From Flaviramulus basaltis (GTDB lineage Bacteria; Bacteroidota; Bacteroidia; Flavobacteriales; Flavobacteriaceae), in the NCBI RefSeq assembly GCF_900114265.1, contig NZ_FPKV01000004.1, forward strand, positions 124,001 to 188,000: a DNA stretch of 64,000 nt, in the 5' to 3' direction. The position numbers and the translations under genes were made by a program. Below are positions 9,999 through 18,362 of this stretch, in pieces (the first letter of the stretch is position 1; the number at the start of each line of letters is the position of its first letter). The notes beneath the pieces were generated by a model. It was not told where the DNA came from. It did not search any database and saw only the letters and a program-made list of their open reading frames with translations.

Positions 9999-10027
9999 AT
10001 AAAAAAGCTGCCTTTTATTGGCAGCTC
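9999..10027 (-). terminator. Terminator after M48 protease gene, abutting the MFS start
   Basis: On the reverse strand AGCTGCC (10026-10020) pairs with GGCAGCT (10012-10006) around a 7-base loop, followed by a T run (10006-10001). It ends about three bases before the ATG of the MFS gene. Confidence 0.75.
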
Positions 10028-10053
10028 CTAAAGTAATCAAATATTTTATATTC

Positions 10054-10887
10054 CTAGTATTTCCCTAATGGTCTAAAACTAGTAACTCCATATTTTTTGG
10101 CCTCAATTTTAGCTTGAGGAGCCAATGCCTTTAAATTAGCAATACGCGAATCATTAGATGGGTGAGTGCTTAAAAATTCTGGCTGAGCTTGGCCCCCACT
10201 ATTTGCTTTCATTCGTTCCCACAATATAGAAGCTTCTTCTGGATTGTAACCAGCAATTGCCATTAAATATATACCTATTTTATCTGCTTCAGTTTCATGA
10301 CTTCTACTAAAAGGAAGCATTCCTGCAACATTAGAAACAACCCCAAACGATTGGTTGAAAATACCTTGAGCTTGTTGGTCTTTTGCCAAAGCAACATTAC
10401 CTGCTACTGCTAAACCTTGTTGCAAATATGCTGCACTCATGCGTTGTTGCCCATGATTTGCCAATGCGTGAGCTACTTCATGCCCCATTATAGCCGCAAT
10501 ACCTGTTTCATTATCTGCAATTGGTAAAATACCTGTATAAAAAGCAATTTTTCCACCAGGCATACACCAAGCATTTACTTGCTCAGATTCAATAAGCGAA
10601 TACTCCCATTTATAATCTTTTAAATACCCTTCAAAACCATTTGCATTAAGGTAACGCTCTGCAGCTACAGCAATACGTTGACCTACACGAGTAATCATTT
10701 CTGCATTTGCTGTTCCTTTTATTATTTTATTTTCGGTAAGCACTTCATTATATTGAGCAAAAGCAGATGGAAATAGCTGATTATTTGAAACAAATGCCAT
10801 TGTTTTCTTTCCTGTAAATGGATTTGTAGCACATGATATAATTAATAGTGCTATTCCAAAAGTTAATATTATTTTATTCAGTTTCAT
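10054..10887 (-). CDS. M48 family zinc metalloprotease, lipoprotein
   Basis: A 277-residue periplasmic or outer-membrane lipoprotein protease. The start at 10887 gives MKLNKIILTFGIALLIISC, a lipoprotein signal with the lipidated Cys at about 19; the longer frame to 10923 adds an unlikely extension. The zinc site is HEVAH (136-140), and the third ligand is the Glu in SRSHETEADKIG, as in peptidase family M48 (LoiP/BepA-like). These enzymes degrade misfolded outer-membrane proteins. It is followed by its own terminator and is not clearly co-transcribed with the MFS gene. Confidence 0.92.
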   Translation of the reverse strand: MKLNKIILTFGIALLIISCATNPFTGKKTMAFVSNNQLFPSAFAQYNEVLTENKIIKGTANAEMITRVGQRIAVAAERYLNANGFEGYLKDYKWEYSLIESEQVNAWCMPGGKIAFYTGILPIADNETGIAAIMGHEVAHALANHGQQRMSAAYLQQGLAVAGNVALAKDQQAQGIFNQSFGVVSNVAGMLPFSRSHETEADKIGIYLMAIAGYNPEEASILWERMKANSGGQAQPEFLSTHPSNDSRIANLKALAPQAKIEAKKYGVTSFRPLGKY

Positions 10888-11044
10888 GGTTATAAATTTT
10901 TTTAATTGTTTATAAAAATACAAAAATCATACCTTTAATATGTGACACACTTTAAATTAATTGGTCACGTTGATAAAAAAATATTTTATATTTTCATGTT
11001 ATGTTCTTCATGTAAACACGACTATTTTAAAATAAAAATAAAAT

Positions 11045-11518
11045 ATGAAAAATCTACTGGTTCTCTTAATTGTATTATTCGCATTTAACTGCAAAGGAAA
11101 CACTCAAAAAAAAACTCAAAAAGCATATACAGTTTCTAAAACTGAAGCAGAATGGAAAACTCAATTATCTGATCAAGAGTTTTACGTACTAAGAAAGGCA
11201 GGAACTGAGCGTCCATTTTCAAGTTCCTTAAATAAAAATTATAAAGAAGGAACTTATGTATGTGCAGCTTGTGACACTCCTTTATTTAAAAGTGAGCATA
11301 AGTTTGATTCTGGTACTGGTTGGCCAAGTTTTGACCAAGAAATTGAAGGCAACGTTGCTTTTGGATCAGATAATAATTTAGGTTACTCACGTGATGAAGA
11401 ACATTGTGCTGTTTGTGGTGGACATTTAGGACATGTTTTTAATGATGGACCTAGAGAAACAACAGGTAAAAGACATTGTATTAATGGTGTTGCATTAAAA
11501 TTTATTCCAAAAAAATAA
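11045..11518 (+). CDS. msrB: Peptide-methionine (R)-S-oxide reductase, lipoprotein form
   Basis: MsrB reduces methionine-R-sulfoxide in proteins. The 157-residue product has the full domain: CAACDTPLF, FDSGTGWPSF, HCAVCGGHLGHVFNDGP and the catalytic-Cys segment RHCINGVALKF. The two CxxC pairs make a structural zinc site. The N-terminus (MKNLLVLLIVLFAFNC) is a lipoprotein signal, so this copy probably repairs proteins outside the cytoplasm. A DinB-like gene follows after 16 bases. The start ATG is preceded by A/T-rich sequence with no Shine-Dalgarno element. Confidence 0.95.
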   Translation: MKNLLVLLIVLFAFNCKGNTQKKTQKAYTVSKTEAEWKTQLSDQEFYVLRKAGTERPFSSSLNKNYKEGTYVCAACDTPLFKSEHKFDSGTGWPSFDQEIEGNVAFGSDNNLGYSRDEEHCAVCGGHLGHVFNDGPRETTGKRHCINGVALKFIPKK

Positions 11519-11534
11519 AATTATATTTGATAAT

Positions 11535-12086
11535 ATGGAAAGCTATTTAACAAGTATTATCAAACAATTTGAATACTACAAAAGTTTAGGAGATAAAACA
11601 TTTTCGCAACTTACTTTTGAAGAAATACAATGGCAAAGTGATGCCGATTCAAATAGTATTTCAATAATTGTAAAGCACTTAGTTGGTAATATGCTAAGTA
11701 GATGGACAAACTTTTTAACCGAAGATGGTGAAAAAGAATGGCGTAATCGTGATGATGAATTTGTGAATAATTTCAATTCTAAAGAAGACATTATTGCTGC
11801 TTGGGAAAGCGGTTGGTTTTGTTTATTTAAAGCTATTAGACCTTTAAAAGAAACTGATTTAGAACAAATTATTTACATTAGAAACGGCGGGCATACAGTA
11901 GTCGAAGCTATTAATAGACAATTGGCACATTATTCCTACCATGTTGGGCAAATTGTTTTTTTAGGAAAACTTTTAAAAGGTAACGAATGGCAATCTCTTT
12001 CTATTCCTAAAGGTGATTCTTCAAAATATAATCAAGAAAAATTTAGCAAAGAAAAAGGTAAACGCCATTTTACTGATGATTTATAA
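11535..12086 (+). CDS. DUF1572 / DinB-like four-helix protein
   Basis: A 183-residue soluble, helix-rich protein. The sequence ESYLTSIIKQFEYYKSLGDK, the conserved SIIVKHLVGNMLSRW segment and the terminal HYSYHVGQIVFLGKLL match the DUF1572 branch of the DinB superfamily. The three histidines (one in VKHL, two in HYSYH) sit where the metal ligands of DinB-like thiol-dependent enzymes lie. Whether it acts as a bacillithiol S-transferase is not shown; a YtxJ gene at 51849 suggests this organism makes bacillithiol. It is 16 bases downstream of msrB and probably co-transcribed. Confidence 0.85.
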   Translation: MESYLTSIIKQFEYYKSLGDKTFSQLTFEEIQWQSDADSNSISIIVKHLVGNMLSRWTNFLTEDGEKEWRNRDDEFVNNFNSKEDIIAAWESGWFCLFKAIRPLKETDLEQIIYIRNGGHTVVEAINRQLAHYSYHVGQIVFLGKLLKGNEWQSLSIPKGDSSKYNQEKFSKEKGKRHFTDDL

Positions 12087-12088
12087 AT

Positions 12089-13372
12089 CTAAACTTTATG
12101 CCTCTTTTTAAAAGGACGAATAATTAAACGTGCTTCCCTATCAAAACGCACATAATTATAAACCCAGTTTACAAAAACCACCATTCTATTTCTAAAACCT
12201 ATCAAGAAAAATAAGTGAACAAACATCCAAACATACCACGCAAAAACACCTTGGAATTTAAAGTTTTTTAAATCTACCACAGCTTTATTTCTACCTATAG
12301 TTGCCATGGCACCTTTATCTTTATAACTAAAGGCTTTCATGGGTTTATCTTCAATAAATTCTAAAATATTATCCCCTAATTGCTCTCCTTGTTGAATAGC
12401 AGGTTGCGCCATCATAGGCAATCCATTTGGAAATTCGTCGTTTGCCATACAAGCAATATCTCCAATAGCAAAAATATGATTAAAGCCTTTTACTTGATTA
12501 TATTCATTAACTAAAACTCTATTTCCTCGGGTTATAAATTCTTCAGCATCTAAACCTTTTATGGTAGCTCCTTTTACTCCTGCCGCCCAAACTACCGTTT
12601 CTGCCTCAAAAGTTAAATCTGAATTTGTGGTAACTGTTTTTCCATCGTAATTAGTAACTCTCACATTTTTCCATACATTAACGCCTAATTTTTCTAAAAA
12701 ATCTTCTGCTTTTTTTGAAGCGTTTTCACTCATACCTTTTAAAATACAATCGCTTGATTGTATAATATGAATTTGAGCCATACGTGTATCTAAATCTGGA
12801 TAATCTTTTGGTAAAATCCCTTTTTTAATTTCGGCCAAAGCACCTGCAAGCTCTACTCCTGTTGGTCCACCACCAACTATTACAAAATTCATAAGTGCAT
12901 TACGTTCTTTTAAATCTGATGTTAATAAAGCATCTTCAAAATTTTCAAGAATTAAACTTCTTAAATTTAAAGATTGAGGTATGGTTTTCATAGCCATACT
13001 ATGTTTCTCAATTTCGGAATTACCAAAAAAATTGGTTTCAGAACCTGATGCTACAACCAAGTAATCAAAGTTTAAATCTCCAATATTTGTCTTTACTATA
13101 TTTTCCTTAGCATCAATTTCATTAACATTTGCTAATCGAAAATAGAAGTTTGGGAAATCTTTTAATATCTTTCTAATAGGATAAGCAATAGAATCTGGTT
13201 CTAAACCACCTGTTGATACTTGATATAATAAAGGTTGAAAAGTGTGATAGTTATTTTTATCCAAAAGCACAACTTGTACTTCTTGTTTTGATAGTTTTTT
13301 TGCTAGGGCAACACCTGCAAAACCACCTCCAATAATAACGACTCTGGGGAAACTTGTTCTTGGTATATTCAT
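12089..13372 (-). CDS. ndh: NADH dehydrogenase, type II (NDH-2)
   Basis: A single-subunit, non-proton-pumping NADH:quinone oxidoreductase that feeds electrons to menaquinone. The 427-residue protein opens MNIPRTSFPRVVIIGGGFAG, with an FAD dinucleotide fold (GGGFAG). It also has the NYHTFQPLLYQV signature of the family, a second NAD(H) fold (VIVGGGPTGVELAGAL) and a late FAD-contacting HIFAIGDIA. Two hydrophobic stretches near the C-terminus (WYVWMFVHLFFLIGF) anchor it to the membrane. I start at 13372 because a TAccTTTG -7 element (13391-13398) covers the in-frame ATG at 13393. It converges with the DinB-like gene two bases away. Confidence 0.93.
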   Translation of the reverse strand: MNIPRTSFPRVVIIGGGFAGVALAKKLSKQEVQVVLLDKNNYHTFQPLLYQVSTGGLEPDSIAYPIRKILKDFPNFYFRLANVNEIDAKENIVKTNIGDLNFDYLVVASGSETNFFGNSEIEKHSMAMKTIPQSLNLRSLILENFEDALLTSDLKERNALMNFVIVGGGPTGVELAGALAEIKKGILPKDYPDLDTRMAQIHIIQSSDCILKGMSENASKKAEDFLEKLGVNVWKNVRVTNYDGKTVTTNSDLTFEAETVVWAAGVKGATIKGLDAEEFITRGNRVLVNEYNQVKGFNHIFAIGDIACMANDEFPNGLPMMAQPAIQQGEQLGDNILEFIEDKPMKAFSYKDKGAMATIGRNKAVVDLKNFKFQGVFAWYVWMFVHLFFLIGFRNRMVVFVNWVYNYVRFDREARLIIRPFKKRHKV

Positions 13373-13390
13373 AAATAAATACTTGCTATG

Positions 13391-13398
13391 CAAAGGTA
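13391..13398 (-). promoter_or_regulatory. -7 promoter element (TAccTTTG) of ndh
   Basis: Matches the Bacteroidota TAnnTTTG consensus and ends 18 bases before ATG 13372. This implies a very short 5' leader and argues against the upstream ATG at 13393. Confidence 0.55.
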
Positions 13399-13489
13399 AT
13401 ATAAAGATGTAAATTTAAAGCCTTCTAAATTCTTTATTCAATTTAGGTTTCGTAAATTCGTTGCTTGAAATAACGATTAATTAATTGAC

Positions 13490-14866
13490 ATGAGTAAATA
13501 CGATATTATTGTTCTTGGAAGTGGTCCTGGTGGTTATGTTGCCGCAATTAGAGCATCACAATTAGGTTTTAAAACTGCTATTATTGAAAAAGAAAGCCTT
13601 GGTGGTATTTGTCTAAATTGGGGTTGTATTCCAACAAAAGCATTATTAAAATCTGCCCAAGTATTTGAATATCTTAAACATGCTGAAGATTATGGTTTAA
13701 AAGTAAAAGATGCTGAACATGATTTTGATGCTGTTGTAAAACGTAGCCGTGGTGTTGCAGATGGAATGAGCAAAGGTGTTCAGTTCTTAATGAAGAAAAA
13801 TAAAATTGATGTTATTAATGGTTACGGTAAATTAAAACCTGGTAAAAAGATTGATGTTGACGGTACCGAATATAGCGCTGATAATATTATAATTGCTACT
13901 GGTGCTCGCTCTCGTGAGCTACCAAGTTTGCCACAAGATGGTAAAAAAGTGATTGGTTATAGAGAAGCAATGTCTTTAGAAAAACAACCTAAAAAAATGA
14001 TTGTGGTTGGTTCTGGAGCTATTGGTGTAGAGTTTGCTTATTTCTACAATTCTATGGGAACTGAGGTTACTGTGGTAGAATATTTACCAAATGTGGTTCC
14101 TGTTGAAGATGAAGACGTTTCTAAACAATTAGAGCGTTCATTCAAAAAAAGTGGTATAAATATTATGACTTCTGCCGAAGTAACAAGTGTTGATACATCT
14201 GGAGAAGGTGTAAAAGCAACTGTAAAAACTAAAAAAGGAGAAGAAGTTTTAGAAGCAGATATTATTTTAAGTGCTGTTGGTATTAAAACAAATATTGAAA
14301 ATATTGGTTTAGAAGATGTTGGTATTGTTGTAGATAGAGATAAAATTATTGTAAACGATTTTTACCAAACAAATATTCCTGGTTATTATGCTATTGGAGA
14401 TGTTACTCCTGGACAAGCTTTAGCACACGTTGCTTCTGCGGAAGGAATTCTTTGTGTTGAGAAATTAGCTGGACAACATGTTGAACCTTTAGATTATGGA
14501 AACATTCCAGGTTGTACATATTGTACTCCAGAAATTGCTTCTGTAGGTTTAACTGAAAAACAAGCTCGAGAAAAAGGTTTAGACATTAAAGTTGGTAAAT
14601 TCCCTTTTTCAGCATCTGGAAAAGCGAGTGCAGCTGGAACAAAAGATGGTTTTGTGAAAGTGATTTTTGATGCAAAATATGGAGAATGGTTAGGTTGCCA
14701 TATGATTGGTGCTGGTGTTACCGATATGATTGCCGAAGCTGTTTTAGGCAGAAAACTTGAAACTACAGGACACGAAGTACTAAAAGCAGTACATCCTCAC
14801 CCAACAATGAGTGAAGCGGTTATGGAAGCTGTTGCTGATGCTTATGATGAAGTAATACATTTGTAG
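13490..14866 (+). CDS. lpdA: Dihydrolipoyl dehydrogenase (E3)
   Basis: The FAD-dependent E3 subunit re-oxidises dihydrolipoamide in the pyruvate, 2-oxoglutarate and branched-chain dehydrogenase complexes and in the glycine cleavage system. The 458-residue protein has the FAD fold GSGPGGYVAA, the redox disulfide GGICLNWGCIPTK (Cys41 and Cys46), an NAD fold (VVGSGAIGVEFAYF) and the C-terminal catalytic His in HPHPTMSEAV. No E1 or E2 gene is nearby, so it probably serves several complexes. It is monocistronic with a strong terminator. Confidence 0.97.
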   Translation: MSKYDIIVLGSGPGGYVAAIRASQLGFKTAIIEKESLGGICLNWGCIPTKALLKSAQVFEYLKHAEDYGLKVKDAEHDFDAVVKRSRGVADGMSKGVQFLMKKNKIDVINGYGKLKPGKKIDVDGTEYSADNIIIATGARSRELPSLPQDGKKVIGYREAMSLEKQPKKMIVVGSGAIGVEFAYFYNSMGTEVTVVEYLPNVVPVEDEDVSKQLERSFKKSGINIMTSAEVTSVDTSGEGVKATVKTKKGEEVLEADIILSAVGIKTNIENIGLEDVGIVVDRDKIIVNDFYQTNIPGYYAIGDVTPGQALAHVASAEGILCVEKLAGQHVEPLDYGNIPGCTYCTPEIASVGLTEKQAREKGLDIKVGKFPFSASGKASAAGTKDGFVKVIFDAKYGEWLGCHMIGAGVTDMIAEAVLGRKLETTGHEVLKAVHPHPTMSEAVMEAVADAYDEVIHL

Positions 14867-14903
14867 ACTACTTAGATTTAAAGAAACCTTAGATTATTAA
14901 TAT

Positions 14904-14937
14904 AAAAAAAGTTCCAGAAATTTCTGGAACTTTTTTT
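14904..14937. terminator. Terminator between lpdA and aroQ
   Basis: A perfect palindrome: seven A, then GTTCCAGAAA and its reverse complement, ending in seven T. It is usable by lpdA (+) and, as its mirror image, by aroQ (-). Confidence 0.85.
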
Positions 14938-14976
14938 ATATCTATTATTTACTTTAGTAAATTAAAATCTAATTTT

Positions 14977-15402
14977 TTATACTTCTAATTTAAAACTTTG
15001 AATAGCCAATTCATAGCTCTGCAACCCAAAACCAAGAATAACACCTTTTGCATTTGGAGATATATAAGATTGATGCCTAAACTCTTCTCTATTAAAAGTA
15101 TTTGAAATATGTACTTCTACAACAGGTGTTTCAATAGATTTTACGGCATCACCAATGCCAATTGAAGTATGCGTATAAGCCGCTGCATTTAAAATAATAC
15201 CATCATAACTAAAACCAGCCTCGTGTAACTTATCAATAATTTCACCTTCTATATTAGATTGAAAATATTCGATTTCTACATTTTTATACTTGTCTTTTAT
15301 TTTATCTAAAAATTCTGTAAAAGACAAACTACCATAAATAGCAGGTTCTCGTTTCCCTAATAAATTTAGATTTGGACCGTTGATGATGATTAATTTTTTC
15401 AT
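14977..15402 (-). CDS. aroQ: 3-dehydroquinate dehydratase, type II
   Basis: Catalyses dehydration of 3-dehydroquinate to 3-dehydroshikimate in aromatic amino-acid synthesis. The 141-residue length is normal for the dodecameric type II enzyme. Motifs are NGPNLNLLGKREPAIYG (with the catalytic Arg and Tyr region), FQSNIEGEIID, ILNAAAYTHTSIGI and EVHISNTFNREEFRHQSY with the catalytic His. It is divergent from xerD with one small gene between. Confidence 0.96.
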   Translation of the reverse strand: MKKLIIINGPNLNLLGKREPAIYGSLSFTEFLDKIKDKYKNVEIEYFQSNIEGEIIDKLHEAGFSYDGIILNAAAYTHTSIGIGDAVKSIETPVVEVHISNTFNREEFRHQSYISPNAKGVILGFGLQSYELAIQSFKLEV

Positions 15403-15430
15403 GCGTTAAAGATATTTAAAAAAATTGCAT

Positions 15431-15458
15431 AAAAAAAGGAAGCCAGTCGGCTTCCTTT
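15431..15458 (-). terminator. Terminator of the 161-aa outer-membrane-type gene
   Basis: A 10-bp stem (AAAGGAAGCC with GGCTTCCTTT, 15435-15444 and 15449-15458) has a four-base loop. On the reverse strand it runs into seven T. Confidence 0.85.
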
Positions 15459-15477
15459 AAAGTATTTATTAGTAAAA

Positions 15478-15963
15478 CTATAGTCCGAATTCTACACCTA
15501 AAGTTAATACATCAAATGAACTGCCGTCTCTACTAACACCTCTATAAGCTAATACTAAATCTAAACCTTCACTAAGAGAATATTGAACACGAGGTGCATA
15601 ATAAAACCCTCCATCGTTACCTTCATTTATGCCAACTGCATAACCTAAATCAGCACCAACAACAAATTTATCAGAAACACCTAATCTCCCTGCTGCCGCT
15701 AATGGTAAAAATTGAATGTCATCAATTTCAAAACCACCAATCTCATCACCAAAAGAATGTGAAAACCCAGTAACAACACCAGCGTCAAAAGAATCTGATA
15801 CTTCAAATAAGTAGCCTAAATCAACAGCTATTGAAAAAGTTGTAAAATCACCCGCATCGCCAACTGGTAAGCCAAGATTTACTCCTCCTTTTAATTGCCC
15901 TTGTGCATTCACGTTGCTTATTACGAATACAGCAATAATTAATAACAAAAATAATTTTTTCAT
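15478..15963 (-). CDS. Small outer-membrane beta-barrel-type protein
   Basis: A 161-residue exported protein with a clear signal peptide (MKKLFLLLIIAVFVISNVNAQ). The mature protein has alternating hydrophobic residues and many Gly and aromatic residues (GGVNLGLPVGDAGDF, ADLGYAVGINEG, LDLVLAYRGVSRDG), ending in LGVEFGL. This is the pattern of eight-stranded outer-membrane barrels of the OmpX/PorT type. The terminal residue is Leu rather than Phe. No function can be assigned. It is monocistronic with its own terminator. Confidence 0.82.
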   Translation of the reverse strand: MKKLFLLLIIAVFVISNVNAQGQLKGGVNLGLPVGDAGDFTTFSIAVDLGYLFEVSDSFDAGVVTGFSHSFGDEIGGFEIDDIQFLPLAAAGRLGVSDKFVVGADLGYAVGINEGNDGGFYYAPRVQYSLSEGLDLVLAYRGVSRDGSSFDVLTLGVEFGL

Positions 15964-16127
15964 AATTTTATTACGTTTAATTGATTAATAGTTGAATAAA
16001 ATAAAACTATTTATAAAACATTAACAAATTTATTTTTAATATTTCAATCAATTTAAAAACAAATAAGTAGAACTACATATTAAATTTTAAACAAAAATTA
16101 TAATTAATTTGTTCTATTTTTACATTC

Positions 16128-17033
16128 ATGAAATGGCAGAACGCACTTAAAGACTATCAATTATATTTAAGAATAGAACGTGGATTATCTCAAAACTCAA
16201 TTGATAGTTATTCTAGAGACGTAAATAAACTAACTGATTTTTTAGAAGAAAATAAAATTGTTATAACGCCTATAACAATAACTTCTGAACACCTACAAAA
16301 ATTTATTTACGAAGCAGCTAAAAATGTAAATGCTAGATCTCAATCTCGAATAATTTCGGGTTTACGAAGTTTTTTTAACTATTTAGTTTTTGAAGATTAC
16401 AGAAAAACAAACCCTTTAGAATTAATAGAATCTCCAAAAATTGGTAGAAAATTGCCCGACACACTTTCTGAAGATGAAATAGATAAATTAATTAATGCTA
16501 TCGATTTAAGTAAACCAGAAGGCGAACGCAATAGAGCCATTCTAGAAACTTTATATGGATGTGGTTTGCGTGTTAGCGAATTAATAACCCTAAAACTATC
16601 TGATTTGTTTTTTGATGAAGGCTTTATAAAAGTTACAGGAAAAGGTGATAAGCAACGTTTTGTACCTATTGTAAATACTACACAAAAATATATTAATATT
16701 TATAGGAATGAAATACGTAAACATATTAATATTCAAGCAGGTTTTGAAGACACATTATTTCTTAATAGACGCGGAAAACAATTAACACGAGCCATGATTT
16801 TTACTATTATTAAACAATTAGCAGAAAAAATCGGGTTAAAAAAAAGTATTTCTCCACATACATTTAGGCACTCCTTTGCTACACACCTATTACAAAACAA
16901 TGCAGATTTAAGATCAATTCAGCTAATGTTGGGACATGAAAGCATAACCACAACAGAAATTTATGTTCATTTAGACAAAAGTCATTTGGCTAAAATTGTT
17001 GAGGAATTTCATCCTAGAAAGCAAAAACCTTAA
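16128..17033 (+). CDS. xerD: Site-specific tyrosine recombinase XerD
   Basis: With XerC it resolves chromosome dimers at dif. The 301-residue protein has an N-terminal SAM-like core-binding domain (about 1-90, LRIERGLSQNSIDSYSRDV). The catalytic domain carries Arg148 (GCGLRVSEL), His244 and Arg247 (HTFRHSFATHLL), His270 (LGHESI) and the nucleophile Tyr279 (TEIYVHLD). The set is complete, so the enzyme should be active. Length and sequence fit the housekeeping XerD rather than a mobile-element integrase, and no att-like repeats flank it. Confidence 0.95.
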   Translation: MKWQNALKDYQLYLRIERGLSQNSIDSYSRDVNKLTDFLEENKIVITPITITSEHLQKFIYEAAKNVNARSQSRIISGLRSFFNYLVFEDYRKTNPLELIESPKIGRKLPDTLSEDEIDKLINAIDLSKPEGERNRAILETLYGCGLRVSELITLKLSDLFFDEGFIKVTGKGDKQRFVPIVNTTQKYINIYRNEIRKHINIQAGFEDTLFLNRRGKQLTRAMIFTIIKQLAEKIGLKKSISPHTFRHSFATHLLQNNADLRSIQLMLGHESITTTEIYVHLDKSHLAKIVEEFHPRKQKP

Positions 17034-17088
17034 TAATAAAATTAAATCCTTTTACTTATTTATATTTTTAATTTCAACAGATATAATG

Positions 17089-17096
17089 TATTTTTG
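17089..17096 (+). promoter_or_regulatory. -7 promoter element (TAttTTTG) of the histidine kinase gene
   Basis: An exact TAnnTTTG match 37 bases before the TTG start at 17134. No convincing -33 TTTG is seen at the usual spacing. Confidence 0.5.
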
Positions 17097-17133
17097 ACAG
17101 ATATTACCCATGTAAAACTATAGTAAAGCATCA

Positions 17134-18324
17134 TTGAAACCCAAAATTTATCGTACATCAATACTTAAAAAACTTACAGGTTTATTTAGGTCTCCCAAAA
17201 TTGAGAATAATACAGTAAAACTTCCAGAAAACACTAAGTGGCAGTTAGCGGTAGATATATCTGATATTGGTGTTTGGGAATATGATGCTGAGTTAAACAA
17301 GTTATATTTTTCTGAATCGTCAAAACGAATTATAGGTTTTGGAAATGACGATAATTTTGGCAAAAACATAGATGACTGGAATGACAGAGTACATCCAGAC
17401 GATAAAGAAAAATATCATCAAGATTATCAAGACCATATTAGTGGATTAAAACCTTTATACGCTAACGAGCACCGAATAAAATGTAAAAACGGTTCCTACA
17501 AATGGATATTAGATAAAGGGAAAATTATTAAATGGGATAAAAAAGGTAAACCCATTCGTTTTATAGGCACACATGTAGATATTACAAATCATGTTGAAAG
17601 CGGAATTAAATTATCCAACACCTTAAACATTGTTAGCAAACAAAATAATAAACTTAAAAATTTCGCACATATTGTTACTCATAATTTAAAACAACATGCG
17701 GGAAACTTTGAGAGTCTACTTGAATTTTACGAAGAAGCTAAATCTGAAAAAGAAAAAAAGGAGTTAATAGATTACCTAAACACTTTATCTACTTCCTTAA
17801 CAAAAACAATTAGCAACTTAAATGAAATTGTCTCAATACAAAATAATAAAGTTGACAAAATTGAAAAACTTTATTTAGCGGAAGAAGCCGATAAAATTTT
17901 AAATATGCTAAGTGTTGTTATTACTGAAAGCAATGCAAAAATTAGCAATAACATAGATCCTAAGCTATATATTTTTTACAATGCAACATATTTAGAGAGT
18001 ATTATTCAAAATTTATTGACAAATGCTATTAAATATAAGCATCCAGAAAGAGCTCCAGAAATAATTGCAAATACTATTATAACCAAAGAAATTATAAAAG
18101 TAATAATATCTGATAATGGTATTGGAATTGATTTAGATAAATTTGGAGACTCTATTTTTGGTTTATACAAAACATTTCATAATAATAAAGATTCTGAAGG
18201 TGTTGGTTTATATTTAGTAAAAAATCAAATAGAATCTTATGGTGGAGAAATTACTCTTGATAGTAAAGTAGGTGTTGGAACGACCTTTACCATAACAATA
18301 CCAAACAAAAAAAATCCAGTTTAA
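17134..18324 (+). CDS. PAS-domain sensor histidine kinase, soluble
   Basis: A 396-residue kinase without membrane segments, so it probably senses a cytoplasmic signal. A PAS/PAC module spans about 35-155 (ISDIGVWEYD, HPDDKEKYHQDY, KWILDKGKIIKWDKKGKPIRFIGT). The phospho-acceptor His183 lies in the variant H box VTHNLKQH. The ATPase domain has an N box (NLLTNAIKY), a G1 box (ISDNGIGID) and a G2 region (SEGVGLYLVKNQIE). The frame has no ATG upstream of the PAS domain and an in-frame stop lies at 17113, so TTG 17134 is the start. No response regulator is adjacent (orphan kinase). Confidence 0.9.
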   Translation: MKPKIYRTSILKKLTGLFRSPKIENNTVKLPENTKWQLAVDISDIGVWEYDAELNKLYFSESSKRIIGFGNDDNFGKNIDDWNDRVHPDDKEKYHQDYQDHISGLKPLYANEHRIKCKNGSYKWILDKGKIIKWDKKGKPIRFIGTHVDITNHVESGIKLSNTLNIVSKQNNKLKNFAHIVTHNLKQHAGNFESLLEFYEEAKSEKEKKELIDYLNTLSTSLTKTISNLNEIVSIQNNKVDKIEKLYLAEEADKILNMLSVVITESNAKISNNIDPKLYIFYNATYLESIIQNLLTNAIKYKHPERAPEIIANTIITKEIIKVIISDNGIGIDLDKFGDSIFGLYKTFHNNKDSEGVGLYLVKNQIESYGGEITLDSKVGVGTTFTITIPNKKNPV

Positions 18325-18340
18325 AACTAGATTTTTTTTT
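18307..18340 (+). terminator. Terminator overlapping the end of the histidine kinase gene
   Basis: AAAATCcAGTTT and AAACTaGATTTT form a stem with one mismatch, followed by a long T run. The left arm lies within the last codons of the kinase gene. Confidence 0.65.
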
Positions 18341-18362
18341 GTTTATATATTTTATTTCTTAA

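Noticed and set aside
16128-17033. Tyrosine recombinase as evidence of a mobile element.
   Set aside because: The protein is a housekeeping XerD by length and sequence, with no flanking repeats or cargo genes.
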